A stretch of 64,000 nucleotides of DNA, from NCBI RefSeq assembly GCF_000236805.1, contig NZ_AGFX01000011.1, positions 186,001 through 250,000 of the forward strand, in the 5' to 3' direction. Positions 25,978 through 35,973 of this stretch are shown one piece after another; positions within the stretch are counted from its first letter, which is position 1; every line of letters starts with the position of its first letter. Source of the stretch: Paenibacillus peoriae KCTC 3763 (GTDB lineage Bacteria > Bacillota > Bacilli > Paenibacillales > Paenibacillaceae). The notes beneath the pieces were generated by a model that worked only from the letters and a program-made list of their open reading frames with translations, was not told the origin of the DNA and did no database searches. The position numbers and the translations under genes were made by a program.

Positions 25978-28416
25978 ATGACAGACACACAGCCGAAGCA
26001 CGGCTATCAACCGCAAAGTATTGAACCAAAATGGCAGAAATATTGGGACGAGAACAAGACGTTTCGTACCGGGGAAGAGCCGGGCAAACCGAAGTTTTAT
26101 GCTTTGGATATGTTCCCTTACCCGTCTGGAGCCGGTCTGCACGTAGGCCACCCGGAGGGTTACACGGCAACGGATATTGTTTCGCGTTATAAAAGAATGC
26201 GCGGCTACAATGTACTGCATCCGATGGGTTGGGACGCCTTCGGTTTGCCTGCCGAGCAGCATGCGCTGGATACAGGTGAGCATCCGCGTGAAATTACGGT
26301 GAAAAACGTAAATAACTTCCGCCGTCAGATCAAATCGCTCGGTTTTTCGTACGACTGGGAGCGTGAAATCAGCACAACTGATCCTGATTACTACAAATGG
26401 ACACAATGGATCTTCATCCAATTGTACAAGCGCGGTCTTGCTTATGTAGCTGAAGTGCCTGTGAACTGGTGTCCTGCGCTGGGGACAGTGCTGGCGAATG
26501 AAGAAGTTATTGATGGCAAGAGTGAGCGTGGTGGTCATCCGGTCATCCGTAAACCAATGCGTCAATGGATGCTGAAAATTACGGAATATGCGGATCGTCT
26601 GCTGGATGATCTGGAGGAGCTGGATTGGTCCGAGAGCATTAAGGATATGCAACGGAACTGGATTGGTAAATCTACCGGGGCAGAGGTTCATTTTCCAATT
26701 GAAGGCCATGACAAGCAGCTGACGGTATTTACAACCCGTCCGGATACGCTGTTTGGTGCAAGCTACTGTGTGCTGGCTCCAGAGCAGGAACTGGTGGAAA
26801 TCATCACTACACCTGAACAAAAGGATGCTGTACATCAGTACCGTGAGCAAGCTGCTCGTAAAAGCGATCTGGAGCGTACGGATCTGGCTAAGGATAAAAC
26901 AGGCGTGTTCACAGGTGCTTATGCGGTGAACCCGGTGAACGGCGAAAAGCTGCCGATCTGGATTGCCGACTATGTGCTGGCAGGCTACGGAACAGGTGCA
27001 ATTATGGCTGTACCGGGTCACGATACACGTGACTGGGAATTTGCCAAGAAGTTCGGATTGAAAATTACTGAGGTTGTCCAAGGTGGAGACGTGGCTAATG
27101 AGCCATACACCGAGGATGGTCCGCACGTCAATTCAGGTCCGCTGAATGGACTTACCAACGAGGAAGCGATTCCGAAGATGATCGAATGGCTGGAAGCCGA
27201 GGGTAAAGGACAGGGCAAAGTAACCTACCGTCTACGTGACTGGCTGTTTAGCCGCCAACGCTATTGGGGTGAGCCTATTCCGGTAATTCATCTGGAAGAT
27301 GGCACGATCAAAACGGTTCCTGAGGATCAGCTGCCGCTCATGCTGCCGGAGATGGACAACATCAAGCCTTCAGGCACGGGTGAATCCCCATTGGCCAATG
27401 CAAAAGAATGGGTTGAAATCATTGATCCTGAGACAGGCATGAAAGCACGTCGCGAGACCAACACGATGCCGCAATGGGCAGGAAGCTGCTGGTACTACCT
27501 GCGCTTTATTGATCCCAAAAATGATAAAGAGCTTGTATCCAAGGAGAAGCAGCGCGAATGGCTGCCTGTTGATCTGTACATTGGCGGAGCGGAACATGCG
27601 GTTCTTCACTTGCTGTATGCCCGTTTCTGGCACAAGGTACTGTATGATCTCGGCGTAGTGGAAACCAAAGAGCCTTTCTACAAACTGGTCAACCAGGGCA
27701 TGATTTTGGGCAATAACAATGAAAAAATGAGTAAATCGCGCGGTAATGTCATTAATCCTGATGATATTGTGAATACGTTTGGCGCCGATACGCTGCGTAT
27801 TTATGAGATGTTCATGGGGCCGCTCGAAGCGACCAAGCCATGGAACGAGAACGGAGTTGAGGGAGCGCATCGTTTTCTGTCCCGCGTATGGCGCCTGTTT
27901 GTTTCCGAGGATGGTAGCCTGAATGATAAAATCACAAATGACGGCGGAAGCGATGAATTCAAGCGGACCTGGCATAAAACGCTGAAAAAAGTAACTGAAG
28001 ATCTGGATGCGCTGCGCTTTAATACGGCGATCAGCCAGTTGATGATTTTCACCAACGATGCATACAAAGCAGACCTTCTGCCGCGTGCAGCGATGGAAAA
28101 CTTCGTGCAAATGCTGTCGCCGCTTGCACCGCATCTGGCCGAGGAATTGTGGCAGCTGCTGGGGCACAACGACAGCATTACCTACGCGGCTTGGCCTGCT
28201 TATGATGAAGCATGGACAGTGGACGCCGAAGTGGAAATTGTTGTACAGGTGAATGGTAAAATCGTGCAGCGTGCAACGATTGCCAAGGATCTTGACGCCA
28301 AAGAGATGGAAGCATTTGCTTTGGCGCTGGACAACGTTCAGCAGGTGCTGGCCGGCAAAACGGTTCGCAAGGTAATTGCTGTTCCAGGTAAGCTGGTTAA
28401 TATTGTTGCCGGTTAA
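25978..28416 (+). CDS. leuS: Leucyl-tRNA synthetase
   Basis: 812 residues from ATG 25978, eight bases after GAGGAGG; ATG 25972 is too close to that site. Class I synthetase with HVGH in the HIGH position ([13 protein letters not shown]), a full editing domain ([10 protein letters not shown]...[18 protein letters not shown]) and KMSKS near residue 583. It charges tRNA-Leu. The last 20 bases overlap, tail to tail, the 3' end of comER on the other strand; a small hairpin (TCGGCT/AGCCGA, 28417-28431) lies just past the stop. Confidence 0.97.
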   Translation: MTDTQPKHGYQPQSIEPKWQKYWDENKTFRTGEEPGKPKFYALDMFPYPSGAGLHVGHPEGYTATDIVSRYKRMRGYNVLHPMGWDAFGLPAEQHALDTGEHPREITVKNVNNFRRQIKSLGFSYDWEREISTTDPDYYKWTQWIFIQLYKRGLAYVAEVPVNWCPALGTVLANEEVIDGKSERGGHPVIRKPMRQWMLKITEYADRLLDDLEELDWSESIKDMQRNWIGKSTGAEVHFPIEGHDKQLTVFTTRPDTLFGASYCVLAPEQELVEIITTPEQKDAVHQYREQAARKSDLERTDLAKDKTGVFTGAYAVNPVNGEKLPIWIADYVLAGYGTGAIMAVPGHDTRDWEFAKKFGLKITEVVQGGDVANEPYTEDGPHVNSGPLNGLTNEEAIPKMIEWLEAEGKGQGKVTYRLRDWLFSRQRYWGEPIPVIHLEDGTIKTVPEDQLPLMLPEMDNIKPSGTGESPLANAKEWVEIIDPETGMKARRETNTMPQWAGSCWYYLRFIDPKNDKELVSKEKQREWLPVDLYIGGAEHAVLHLLYARFWHKVLYDLGVVETKEPFYKLVNQGMILGNNNEKMSKSRGNVINPDDIVNTFGADTLRIYEMFMGPLEATKPWNENGVEGAHRFLSRVWRLFVSEDGSLNDKITNDGGSDEFKRTWHKTLKKVTEDLDALRFNTAISQLMIFTNDAYKADLLPRAAMENFVQMLSPLAPHLAEELWQLLGHNDSITYAAWPAYDEAWTVDAEVEIVVQVNGKIVQRATIAKDLDAKEMEAFALALDNVQQVLAGKTVRKVIAVPGKLVNIVAG

Positions 28417-29242
28417 TCGGCTTTGAGCCGAAGGAGACATTTACCTTTTGCATGTCCTCCTCATACTTGTTGTGTGTAGCCCGTATCAGTTCGGGAAAGA
28501 CACTATGCAGGCTGCTGTCCAGCAGTGCAAGGGCTTCGGCGGTAATACCTCCGGGAACCGCTACCCTGGCCTGCAACTCGGCTGGTGTCATCCCGCCTTC
28601 CGTGAGCAGCTTTCCTGTGCCGATCATCATTTCACCAGTCAGGGCACCTAGCTCCGTACGGTCTATACCCGTGGCTTGAACGGCTGCTTGAATCCACTGG
28701 TCCATAAAAAAGGCCAGGAAAGCAGGTCCGCAACTGGAGAAATCCGACGTGATCCGCGTATGAGACTCTTTAACCCGAATCGGCCTGCTAATGTGGGACA
28801 TAAGTTCTTCCAGAAGGGAGCGATCCTCCTCTGTAATCCGGCTGCCATGGATGCATAGTGAGGCTCCGCTCCCCACCTGGTGGGTGATGCTCGGAATAAT
28901 TTTGGACACTTTGGCTTTCAGTGCATGCTCCAAAATACGTACCTGCACCGGACTTGTGATAGAAACGACAATTTGCTCTTCTGTAATGACGTTGCGTATT
29001 TCATCCGTTACGGCTTTTGATTCCAGCGGCTTCACGCAGATGAACAGAATATCGCTTTCCGCTGCCGTTTCACGGTTGCTTTGGGCTGCATGCAAACCTG
29101 GATACCGACGGGCCAGCTCGGCTACCTTGGAATGCGTTCGATTGCTTGCTGATATTTGCTGTGGCTTAAGTGCATTGGATTGAATAAAAGACTCAATTAG
29201 CAGACTTCCCATGCTGCCAGTCCCGATAAATCCAACTTTCAT
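28397..29242 (-). CDS. comER: ComER, pyrroline-5-carboxylate reductase family protein
   Basis: 281 residues. Rossmann start [11 protein letters not shown], then the ProC-like C-terminal dimerisation helices ([31 protein letters not shown]). The position divergent from comEA and next to leuS identifies it as ComER; in Bacillus it is linked to sporulation and biofilm, not proven as a reductase. GGAGG lies upstream of ATG 29242. Convergent with leuS with a 20-base overlap. Confidence 0.9.
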   Translation of the reverse strand: MKVGFIGTGSMGSLLIESFIQSNALKPQQISASNRTHSKVAELARRYPGLHAAQSNRETAAESDILFICVKPLESKAVTDEIRNVITEEQIVVSITSPVQVRILEHALKAKVSKIIPSITHQVGSGASLCIHGSRITEEDRSLLEELMSHISRPIRVKESHTRITSDFSSCGPAFLAFFMDQWIQAAVQATGIDRTELGALTGEMMIGTGKLLTEGGMTPAELQARVAVPGGITAEALALLDSSLHSVFPELIRATHNKYEEDMQKVNVSFGSKPINRQQY

Positions 29243-29458
29243 TGTTCAACGTCCTCCTTTCATACTTTGCGGTATAGACGCTGTCATTCTTCTAAGTGTA
29301 TGCACCCGGTCTTGACCGACATGACGAATTTTATGTCTGGATAGATAAGATCGTTCCCGGGGCCTGTACCTCTCTTTGGAGAAATGGCTCACAGCGAAAC
29401 CGTATGGAGGTTGTTTACATCCTCCCAAAATCCATGTGGAGTAGGGGACGATACGAAC

Positions 29459-30031
29459 ATGAAACGCGTATGGACAGGAACAGCGATAACGCTTGCTGTA
29501 ATCGGGAGTGGGTTTATTCTGTTTGCCGGAGGGCAGCGCCCTGAGCCGGAAGAAGAGTGGACTTTGCTTAACCGAAAGGTGGAGCAGGTATTAGCGGTGG
29601 AGTCAAAGCCAAATGAGTCGCAAAGCAATGGTGACCATACCCAAGGAAAGCATGCTGTAAAAGAGGCTTCAGACAAAATGGAACGCAGCACATATACCGA
29701 AGCTGTTGGCAATGTGAAGCATAATGCGATGCAGGGGTCTGGTGTACCGGCTGCTGTAAGCGAAAACCCCGCTACCGAAAATGCAAGTACCGTAAAGCAA
29801 TCCAAAAGTAATTCAGCTACTACATCCGTATCCGGTAAAAAAAAGGTGAACATCAACACGGCGACTGCTGCCGAGTTAATGGAGCTACCGGGGGTTGGAG
29901 CTAAAAAGGCCGAAGCCATTTTGGACTACCGTAATCAGCACGGACTGTTCCAACGTGTGAACGATTTGGATCATGTGAAGGGCATCGGCGCTAAAATGCT
30001 GGCAAAAATGAAGCCTTACGTAAGTTTGTAA
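29459..30031 (+). CDS. comEA: ComEA, competence DNA receptor
   Basis: 190 residues from ATG 29459, about ten bases after AGGGGA; an in-frame ATG at 29384 would add a polar stretch before the membrane anchor and is less likely. One N-terminal membrane span (residues ~5-22), a long Ser/Thr/Asn/Lys-rich linker, and a C-terminal helix-hairpin-helix pair (VNINTATAAELMELPGVGAKKA...VKGIGAKML). It binds double-stranded DNA at the cell surface and passes it to ComEC. Confidence 0.93.
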   Translation: MKRVWTGTAITLAVIGSGFILFAGGQRPEPEEEWTLLNRKVEQVLAVESKPNESQSNGDHTQGKHAVKEASDKMERSTYTEAVGNVKHNAMQGSGVPAAVSENPATENASTVKQSKSNSATTSVSGKKKVNINTATAAELMELPGVGAKKAEAILDYRNQHGLFQRVNDLDHVKGIGAKMLAKMKPYVSL

Positions 30032-30121
30032 GCTATACAAAGATTACGGTGACCAGGCTCTGGAAATTGAATTTTAGCGGAATGATATACGTTTTAACTT
30101 GTTTATACGGGAGAGATGGTT

Positions 30122-30640
30122 ATGAGTGCAGATGTACGCAAGGACTGGGACACTTACTTTATGGATATTGCTTATATGGTATCCACCCGTTCGCGCTGCT
30201 CGCGGCGTCATGTCGGAGCCGTACTTGTGCAAGGTAAAAAGCTTTTGGGGACTGCCTATAATGGTGCACCCTCCGGGGTACCAGACTGCTCTGAAGCAGG
30301 TTGTATGATCTCAGAGGAGTATGAGGTTGTTCATCGTGATGGCCGTGAGGAAATGGTTAAAAAGCAACGCTGTATCCGCACGATTCATGCGGAGCAGAAC
30401 CTGCTGTTGTTCACGGACCGGATTGATCGGGAAGGTTCTTCAGTATATGTCACTGACCAGCCGTGCTGGACGTGTGCCAATATGCTGGCAAACAGCGGTA
30501 TTGTAGAGATTGTATACCATCGGCCTTATCCCAAAGATGCCGACAAGGTTCGTGCCATGATGGAGGAGAAAGGAATTGCCTTTCGCATGCTGGAGACCTA
30601 TCATCCACCAAAGGAAACGCAAATGGATGTTAAGAATTAA
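30122..30640 (+). CDS. comEB: ComEB, dCMP deaminase family protein
   Basis: 172 residues from ATG 30122, behind GGGAGAG; ATG 30116 just upstream is possible. Zinc-dependent cytidine/deoxycytidylate deaminase motifs: HAE in TIHAEQNLL and PCWTC. It converts dCMP to dUMP; its role in transformation is at most accessory. An intrinsic terminator begins 17 bases after its stop codon, before comEC. Confidence 0.93.
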   Translation: MSADVRKDWDTYFMDIAYMVSTRSRCSRRHVGAVLVQGKKLLGTAYNGAPSGVPDCSEAGCMISEEYEVVHRDGREEMVKKQRCIRTIHAEQNLLLFTDRIDREGSSVYVTDQPCWTCANMLANSGIVEIVYHRPYPKDADKVRAMMEEKGIAFRMLETYHPPKETQMDVKN

Positions 30641-30653
30641 AGAGTAAACGGGG

Positions 30654-30697
30654 AAGAACCTCTGACAAATGATATTCTGTCAGGGGTTCTTTTTTGT
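30654..30697 (+). terminator. Intrinsic terminator between comEB and comEC
   Basis: AGAACCTCTGACA (30655-30667) pairs with TGTCAGGGGTTCT (30678-30690), 13 bp with one G-U, followed by TTTTTTG. The first ATG of the open comEC frame (30669) lies in its loop. Confidence 0.85.
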
Positions 30698-30746
30698 TTT
30701 GCAGTTTGGACAGCAGGTAGTATTTTGCTACAGGGGGGGTGATTGT

Positions 30747-33467
30747 ATTCAGGCTAAATTTGTTCTAACCAGACCTATTTTGACCCTTACCGTATGTTGG
30801 ATTATAGGAAGTGCAGGAGCCTGCCTTTATTCTGGACGTGTGCTTTTGTTGCTCTGGACGGGAGTTACTTTGATGCTTCCTCTTATAGCTCTATGGATGA
30901 AAATTCCCGTTCGATATGTGGTATGGCTATGGCTTGCTTTGAGTGGTGGTGGATTCCATTGGACTTGGCATGATACGCATAATGTGAGCAGCATTCCGGA
31001 CGCTCTTCAAGTATCGGCTTCTATGGTGGAAGACATGCCTGTTCAAGCAGCAGGGTTTATTGCTTCCGAGGTGGAGGTAGATGGTGATCGAGCGCAATTT
31101 GAGATGAGAGTCACTGCTATCCATCAGATGGGACGTAATTCAGAAAAGAACAAGCAGCTTGCATCTGTCTCTGAACAGGTCATCGTTCACATCAAGCTGG
31201 CTGCCAAGCAGGAACAGCGAGTTGCGGCAGCATGGCAGCGTGGAGATGCAATTCAAATACGTGGCAGCTTGAAGGCTCCTGCCAAAGCGGGAAACTTTGG
31301 CGGCTTTGATTATAGTGAATACCTTCACACCCAGGAAATTCACTGGCTTTTCAAAGGGAATGGGGCCACTTCACTACAGAAGCAGCAAGCTTCCCTGTGG
31401 AACCGTTACATTTTGCTCAGGTGGAATGATCAGCTTAGGGAGCAGCTAGGACAACGAATGGAAACGGCATTTACAGCCCTTAATCACGCAGGATATATGA
31501 ATGGACTGGTACTGGGAGTTACAGATGAGCTCGACCCGGCAACGTATAACGAATTTACGCAACTCGGGTTAACGCACATTTTAGCGATATCCGGTATGCA
31601 TGTGGCAGTATATGCAGCTACACTGCTATATTTACTCAAGCTGATGCGAGTGAGTCGCGAGACGTCACTGACCATCGTGATGGTACTTATTCCGGCTTAT
31701 GTTCTGCTGACAGGTGCTTCTCCATCTGTTGTGAGGGCCGGGATTATGGCGATGATCGGGTTATTTGCAGCCAGACGAGGTATGCTCAAAGACGGGCTTA
31801 ATATTTTAAGTATATCAGCGTTGCTGATGCTGCTTTGGAATCCCTATTACCTGCTTAGCGTCAGCTTTCAGCTTTCCTTTTTGGTGACAGGCGGGCTGCT
31901 CATTTACATGCCGCTTATGAAGCCGTTTTTCGCTAAATGGCCTCTCCTGCTCGGCGGTGAGATTGCGATTACCATTACGGCACAGCTTGTTTCGTTTCCA
32001 ATGACGGTATTCTACTTTAATCAATTTTCACTGTTATCGTTTATAGCTAATTTTGTGCTCGTACCACTGATCACGTATATTGTACTTCCATTGGGTACAG
32101 TAGCGATGGGAATCGCCTTTTTGTGGGGGGATGGGGCTCGTATTCTTGCGTGGCCAGCCGAGCAATTAAACGAGCTGACCTTTTTGCTTGTGAAATGGTT
32201 GAACATGGATGATGTTTATGTGAGTATTTGGCCATCTTCCTCCATCCTGTGGGTCATGGCGTATTATGCAGCTTTATACAGTGTTTTGTATTGGCTCAAA
32301 ACGTGGCTGACATCCCGAAGGCAAGCGGATGAAAAAATGACTGCTATAAGCTCGACTCTCATTTCATCGCCCATACATACAGGATTAGCAGCTTCTGCGG
32401 AATGGGCGGCTATCTTGCAAACGGCACATGAGCCTGAGGGTGCAGGCCAATATGCGCGTCAACAATGGAATAGTTATCGTTATTTGGCATTGGTTTTAAG
32501 CGGTATAGCCTGGCTTGGCATACTGTGTGTAGGTTATCAATCTCCAGGTGGAGGGAATACGGGGATGGTTCAATACCTGGATGTGGGCCAAGGTGACAGC
32601 ATTTTAATTACAACACCGGGCGGAAAACACATTTTGGTGGATGGCGGTGGCACAATGGATTTTACGACAGGGAAAAATGCCTGGCGCAAGCGTAAAGATC
32701 CTTACGAGGTCGGTGCGGATACGATTGTACCCTTACTCAAGCAGCGTGGTGTGCAGCGGCTAGATGCCGTTATTTTAACACATGGAGATCATGATCATGC
32801 CGGAGGATTACAGGCTGTGCTTGATCAGATTCCCGTAACAAGCTTGTTTTTCAACGGTACCCTGACAGACAAAGCACCATTTCACAAGCTGTTGAGCACA
32901 GCTTTAAACAAGCAGATCAAGCTGTACAGTGCATATCATGGTATGGGATGGGAGCCGGATCAGGATACGAAAATCCGCTTTCTTTATCCGCTTCCGGTGC
33001 AGAAGAACGAATCTGAGCCGTTACCTGTTATAAAGGAGCAAAATCATTATTCCGTTGCCATGATATTGGAAATGGAGGGAGCCACTTTTTTGTTCACTGG
33101 AGATATGGATGAAGCAGCAGAATCGCTGTTGCTTTCTGAATTAGCCCATTCTTTATCCCGTATGAAAGATACGGGGGAAATGGGGACTATAAGGCAAGCT
33201 GTAAACGTCATGAAAATAGCACATCACGGCAGCAAGTATTCCACCTCGGAAGAGTGGCTATCCTACTGGCGACCAGAGATATCTGTCATTTCGGTTGGTG
33301 CGAGCAATACCTATGGACACCCGAATGAAGCAGTATTGAAGCGTTTATCGTCCGCAGGCTCTGCTATATATCGAACAGATACGATGGGAGAGATACAAAT
33401 CCGTGCGCAGCAAGGAGAATTGAGCGTGCGGTATAAACACAAACGTGAACAAATGGGTACAAAATGA
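30747..33467 (+). CDS. comEC: ComEC/Rec2, DNA uptake channel
   Basis: About 906 residues, start uncertain. The frame opens at ATG 30669, but that codon is inside a terminator hairpin and encodes unlikely sequence. The best ribosome site is AGGGGGGG (30732-30739), whose in-frame partner is ATT 30747. Domains: N-terminal membrane spans and DUF4131 region, the central competence domain with many spans (residues ~225-520, including LGLTHILAISGMHVAVY), and a C-terminal metallo-beta-lactamase-like domain with HGDHDHAGG. It transports single-stranded DNA through the membrane and may degrade the other strand. Confidence 0.9.
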   Translation: MQAKFVLTRPILTLTVCWIIGSAGACLYSGRVLLLLWTGVTLMLPLIALWMKIPVRYVVWLWLALSGGGFHWTWHDTHNVSSIPDALQVSASMVEDMPVQAAGFIASEVEVDGDRAQFEMRVTAIHQMGRNSEKNKQLASVSEQVIVHIKLAAKQEQRVAAAWQRGDAIQIRGSLKAPAKAGNFGGFDYSEYLHTQEIHWLFKGNGATSLQKQQASLWNRYILLRWNDQLREQLGQRMETAFTALNHAGYMNGLVLGVTDELDPATYNEFTQLGLTHILAISGMHVAVYAATLLYLLKLMRVSRETSLTIVMVLIPAYVLLTGASPSVVRAGIMAMIGLFAARRGMLKDGLNILSISALLMLLWNPYYLLSVSFQLSFLVTGGLLIYMPLMKPFFAKWPLLLGGEIAITITAQLVSFPMTVFYFNQFSLLSFIANFVLVPLITYIVLPLGTVAMGIAFLWGDGARILAWPAEQLNELTFLLVKWLNMDDVYVSIWPSSSILWVMAYYAALYSVLYWLKTWLTSRRQADEKMTAISSTLISSPIHTGLAASAEWAAILQTAHEPEGAGQYARQQWNSYRYLALVLSGIAWLGILCVGYQSPGGGNTGMVQYLDVGQGDSILITTPGGKHILVDGGGTMDFTTGKNAWRKRKDPYEVGADTIVPLLKQRGVQRLDAVILTHGDHDHAGGLQAVLDQIPVTSLFFNGTLTDKAPFHKLLSTALNKQIKLYSAYHGMGWEPDQDTKIRFLYPLPVQKNESEPLPVIKEQNHYSVAMILEMEGATFLFTGDMDEAAESLLLSELAHSLSRMKDTGEMGTIRQAVNVMKIAHHGSKYSTSEEWLSYWRPEISVISVGASNTYGHPNEAVLKRLSSAGSAIYRTDTMGEIQIRAQQGELSVRYKHKREQMGTK

Positions 33468-33531
33468 TTTCCCAACAATTTATTTTTTATTTGAGAGACT
33501 CACTTTTATTGTAGAAAAATGACCATTTTAA

Positions 33532-33594
33532 CCCTCTTCAAAAAAACAGAGGGTTTCTAGACAGCCTGGGAAGGTGACTACCTTCCTTTTTTCT
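33532..33594 (+). terminator. Two tandem hairpins after comEC
   Basis: CCCTCT/AGAGGG (33532-33537/33548-33553) with a weak T-tail, then GGAAGGT/ACCTTCC (33569-33575/33580-33586) followed by TTTTTTCT. The second is a convincing terminator; the two together give a tight stop before the sigma-factor gene. Confidence 0.8.
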
Positions 33595-33685
33595 GTTATT
33601 CTAAGGAAGGTTACGATGGGGATTCTGGGCTTTTTGGAATAATTTTTTACATTAAAAAAATAAAATTAGCGTCAGACGTCTATCC

Positions 33686-33712
33686 TGCAACAATTTGCAA
33701 AGAGGATACGTC
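33686..33712 (+). promoter_or_regulatory. Candidate ECF-type promoter of the sigma-factor gene
   Basis: TGCAAC (33686-33691), 17-base spacer, CGTC (33709-33712). This resembles the Bacillus ECF pattern TGAAAC-N16-CGTA/C with an AAC core. Transcription from here would begin about 25 bases before GTG 33743, just ahead of its ribosome site. ECF genes often drive themselves from such promoters. Consensus match only. Confidence 0.4.
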
Positions 33713-33742
33713 TGTAATATTGCAGGGAGAGGGGGATCCTTT

Positions 33743-34291
33743 GTGGTAGAGCAGGGACTCATTCGAGCCGCTCAATCGGGCGATCGCGACGCTCTCATTA
33801 CCCTATTAAGAGAAATAGAGCAGCATGTGTACCGTACGGCATATTACATTCTGAACAATGAGCAGGACGCCATGGATGCTTCACAGGAAGCTCTCATACG
33901 GATTTATTCCAAGATTAACTCTTATGAGGAAAAAGCGCAGTTCAAAACCTGGGTTCAACGCATTGTTACGAATATATGTATCGACAAATTTAGAAGGACG
34001 AAACCCTCGGTTTCCATTGACGAGCACGACATGATCTTCAACGATCCCCAAAATGTAGAGGTTGAGGTGTTAACCTCGTACATGGCACAGGATGTTCGTG
34101 AAGCGATACAGCAGCTTCCAGAGCACCATCGGACAGTGATCGTCTTGAGGTATTTGCAGGATTTCTCCTATAACGAAATTGCCGATTCCTTGGATCTGCC
34201 GCTCAATACGGTCAAGTCATACTTATATCGTGCAAGACAGCAGTTGCAAGGGCTACTTCAGGATTATCAGAAAGGTGGTGTATCAGGATGA
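33743..34291 (+). CDS. RNA polymerase ECF sigma factor, SigW-like
   Basis: 182 residues from GTG 33743, about seven bases after AGGGAGAGGGGG; the upstream TTG 33695 has no site. Sigma-70 region 2 (AYYILNNEQDAMDASQEALIRIY..FKTWVQRIVTNICIDKFRR) and region 4 (LPEHHRTVIVLRYLQDFSYNEIADSLDLPLNTVKSYLYRARQQL) are complete. It is encoded with an overlapping zinc-finger anti-sigma gene (ATGA). Likely an envelope-stress sigma factor; the stimulus is unknown. SigW is the nearest pattern but orthology is not certain. Confidence 0.88.
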   Translation: MVEQGLIRAAQSGDRDALITLLREIEQHVYRTAYYILNNEQDAMDASQEALIRIYSKINSYEEKAQFKTWVQRIVTNICIDKFRRTKPSVSIDEHDMIFNDPQNVEVEVLTSYMAQDVREAIQQLPEHHRTVIVLRYLQDFSYNEIADSLDLPLNTVKSYLYRARQQLQGLLQDYQKGGVSG

Positions 34292-35760
34292 AGTGTGAGG
34301 AAGAGGTGATGGATTGGATGCAGCGTTATGTGGATCATGAGCTGGGCGAAGAAGAGACGTCCCAATTAATGAACCATATTGCGACTTGCCCGGACTGTGC
34401 GGAAAAATTTCATATTCTTCAGACACTCTCCCGCGAGCTGGAGGAATTACCTGCGGTTTCCCCGGCGTTCAGCCTGGTGGATTCCATCATGCCTCAGCTG
34501 GATGCCATTGACCGCGCACGTGAGGAGCAGGGAAGTGCGCTTCAGGAAATGCAGCCGGTGGCTGTTGATCCTGGACCTGGGCCTAGACAGCGTACCCAGC
34601 CTACGCCTTGGTGGAACCGGGTGGGAGGGCGTGCGGCTATGGGTGTGGCTGCCGCTGCTGTTGTACTGGGAATTGTAGTATTCAATTTCCAGCCTAAAAC
34701 AGTGCAGGATGCGGAAGGCATACTTACATCCCAGTCGCCTGAAGTGGCGACTCAGCAGAATCAGACTGGAATTTCAGATGCGACGAATGGTAGTGGAGGC
34801 CATGATGCAGCCATTGGATCGGACTCGACCAACCCGCCATTAGAACAGGGACAAGGAACGGATGCATCTCAGCCATCTGCAGGTGAAGAGCCTGATTCGA
34901 GCAAACAGAGTGTAAACGGCGCCGATCATGAGAATAATTCTTCCAACCCGGATGCTGCAAAACGTGACAATCAGCGTGCTGGGGAGGGAGACTCGGCGAA
35001 GTCTGTGCCATCCGGAGCTTCTTCTCATCAAGAGCGAAAGCAGAAACAGCCGGAATCGGATCGTCAGACGACCAGCGAAAATCCGTCGATGGAGAATTTC
35101 GTGCAGGATGCTCCCAAGTCCAATGACAAACAGCTAATGCAGGAAAAATCCAAGCAATCAACGATAGCCCCTGATCAGCAGCAGGAATCAGGAATGGAAA
35201 AAGCGCCTATAGCAGGTGCAGGGACTGCTCAGGGTGGTAATAATGACAACATACCTACGGATGATTCATCTTCTACGCTGAGTCAGGAACTGAAGACGCA
35301 GCAGGATCAGACAGCTTCAAATGGAACGTCAACAGATACAAGCTCCCAAAGCATTACTAAGTATCCAGGGGATGCCTTGGGGGATAACGGCATGAGAGCC
35401 TCTAACGATCAGTCATCTTCCGCGTCACAGGACTCGGTACGCAAAGAGGGCTTTGCATCTAATTCAATGATCTCTCCAGGCAGTAATAGTGCCTCCACCT
35501 TTGGCGCCCAGTCTACGTCCGAAGATCAGCTGGACTCACCTGATGGCAGCTATGTGGTGGTTATTGAAGGCAAAAAGCTGAAAGTATATAAGCTTTCCGA
35601 TAATGGTGTAGACCGAACAACATTGGAGGTTCGTACTTTGAAAGGAGCCTGGGTCAAGGGAAGCTGGTCGGATGATAGTCAGACCTTCATGTACGAGACG
35701 GAGCAAGATGGTACAGCCAGCAAATATACGTATACGGTCCCACGCAGCACTGGAAAATAA
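34288..35760 (+). CDS. Zinc-finger anti-sigma factor with long extracellular region
   Basis: 490 residues. N-terminal zf-HC2 anti-sigma domain with His-X3-Cys-X2-Cys (HIATCPDC, residues 30-37), one membrane span at ~115-134, then ~270 residues of low-complexity Ser/Gln/Asn/Asp/Gly sequence, and a folded-looking C-terminal module (~415-490, SPDGSYVVVIEG...GSWSDDSQTFMYE) like one or two beta-propeller blades. It would hold the sigma factor at the membrane until an external signal releases it. The length of the external part is unusual for RsiW-type proteins (about 200 residues). Overlaps the sigma gene by four bases. Confidence 0.85.
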   Translation: MKCEEEVMDWMQRYVDHELGEEETSQLMNHIATCPDCAEKFHILQTLSRELEELPAVSPAFSLVDSIMPQLDAIDRAREEQGSALQEMQPVAVDPGPGPRQRTQPTPWWNRVGGRAAMGVAAAAVVLGIVVFNFQPKTVQDAEGILTSQSPEVATQQNQTGISDATNGSGGHDAAIGSDSTNPPLEQGQGTDASQPSAGEEPDSSKQSVNGADHENNSSNPDAAKRDNQRAGEGDSAKSVPSGASSHQERKQKQPESDRQTTSENPSMENFVQDAPKSNDKQLMQEKSKQSTIAPDQQQESGMEKAPIAGAGTAQGGNNDNIPTDDSSSTLSQELKTQQDQTASNGTSTDTSSQSITKYPGDALGDNGMRASNDQSSSASQDSVRKEGFASNSMISPGSNSASTFGAQSTSEDQLDSPDGSYVVVIEGKKLKVYKLSDNGVDRTTLEVRTLKGAWVKGSWSDDSQTFMYETEQDGTASKYTYTVPRSTGK

Positions 35761-35876
35761 TTGCCGTAAGTAGTCACACATTTAAAATGAAGGAATAGAT
35801 TATATAAGCCGACGTCGTATCCCGACGGTCGAAAGTTTCTAGAGCTTTCTGCTGCCGTGTTGATATAGATGGTGGT

Positions 35877-35910
35877 GAAGGGATCTTGCCTATTGGCAGG
35901 GTCCCTTTGT
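35877..35910 (+). terminator. Terminator after the anti-sigma gene
   Basis: AGGGATCTTGCC (35879-35890) pairs with GGCAGGGTCCCT (35895-35906), 12 bp with two G-U pairs and a TATT loop, then TTTGTTTG. TATAAT at 35914-35919 may start the holA transcript. Confidence 0.75.
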
Positions 35911-35973
35911 TTGTATAATGACTTGCCTTCCGGTCGGATGTCGGGTACGATCAGTGGATGGGGGGAACGGAAT

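Noticed and set aside
25912-28440. Long minus-strand open frames opposite leuS
   Set aside because: Low-complexity, aromatic/His-rich translations typical of antisense shadows; leuS is unambiguous on the + strand.
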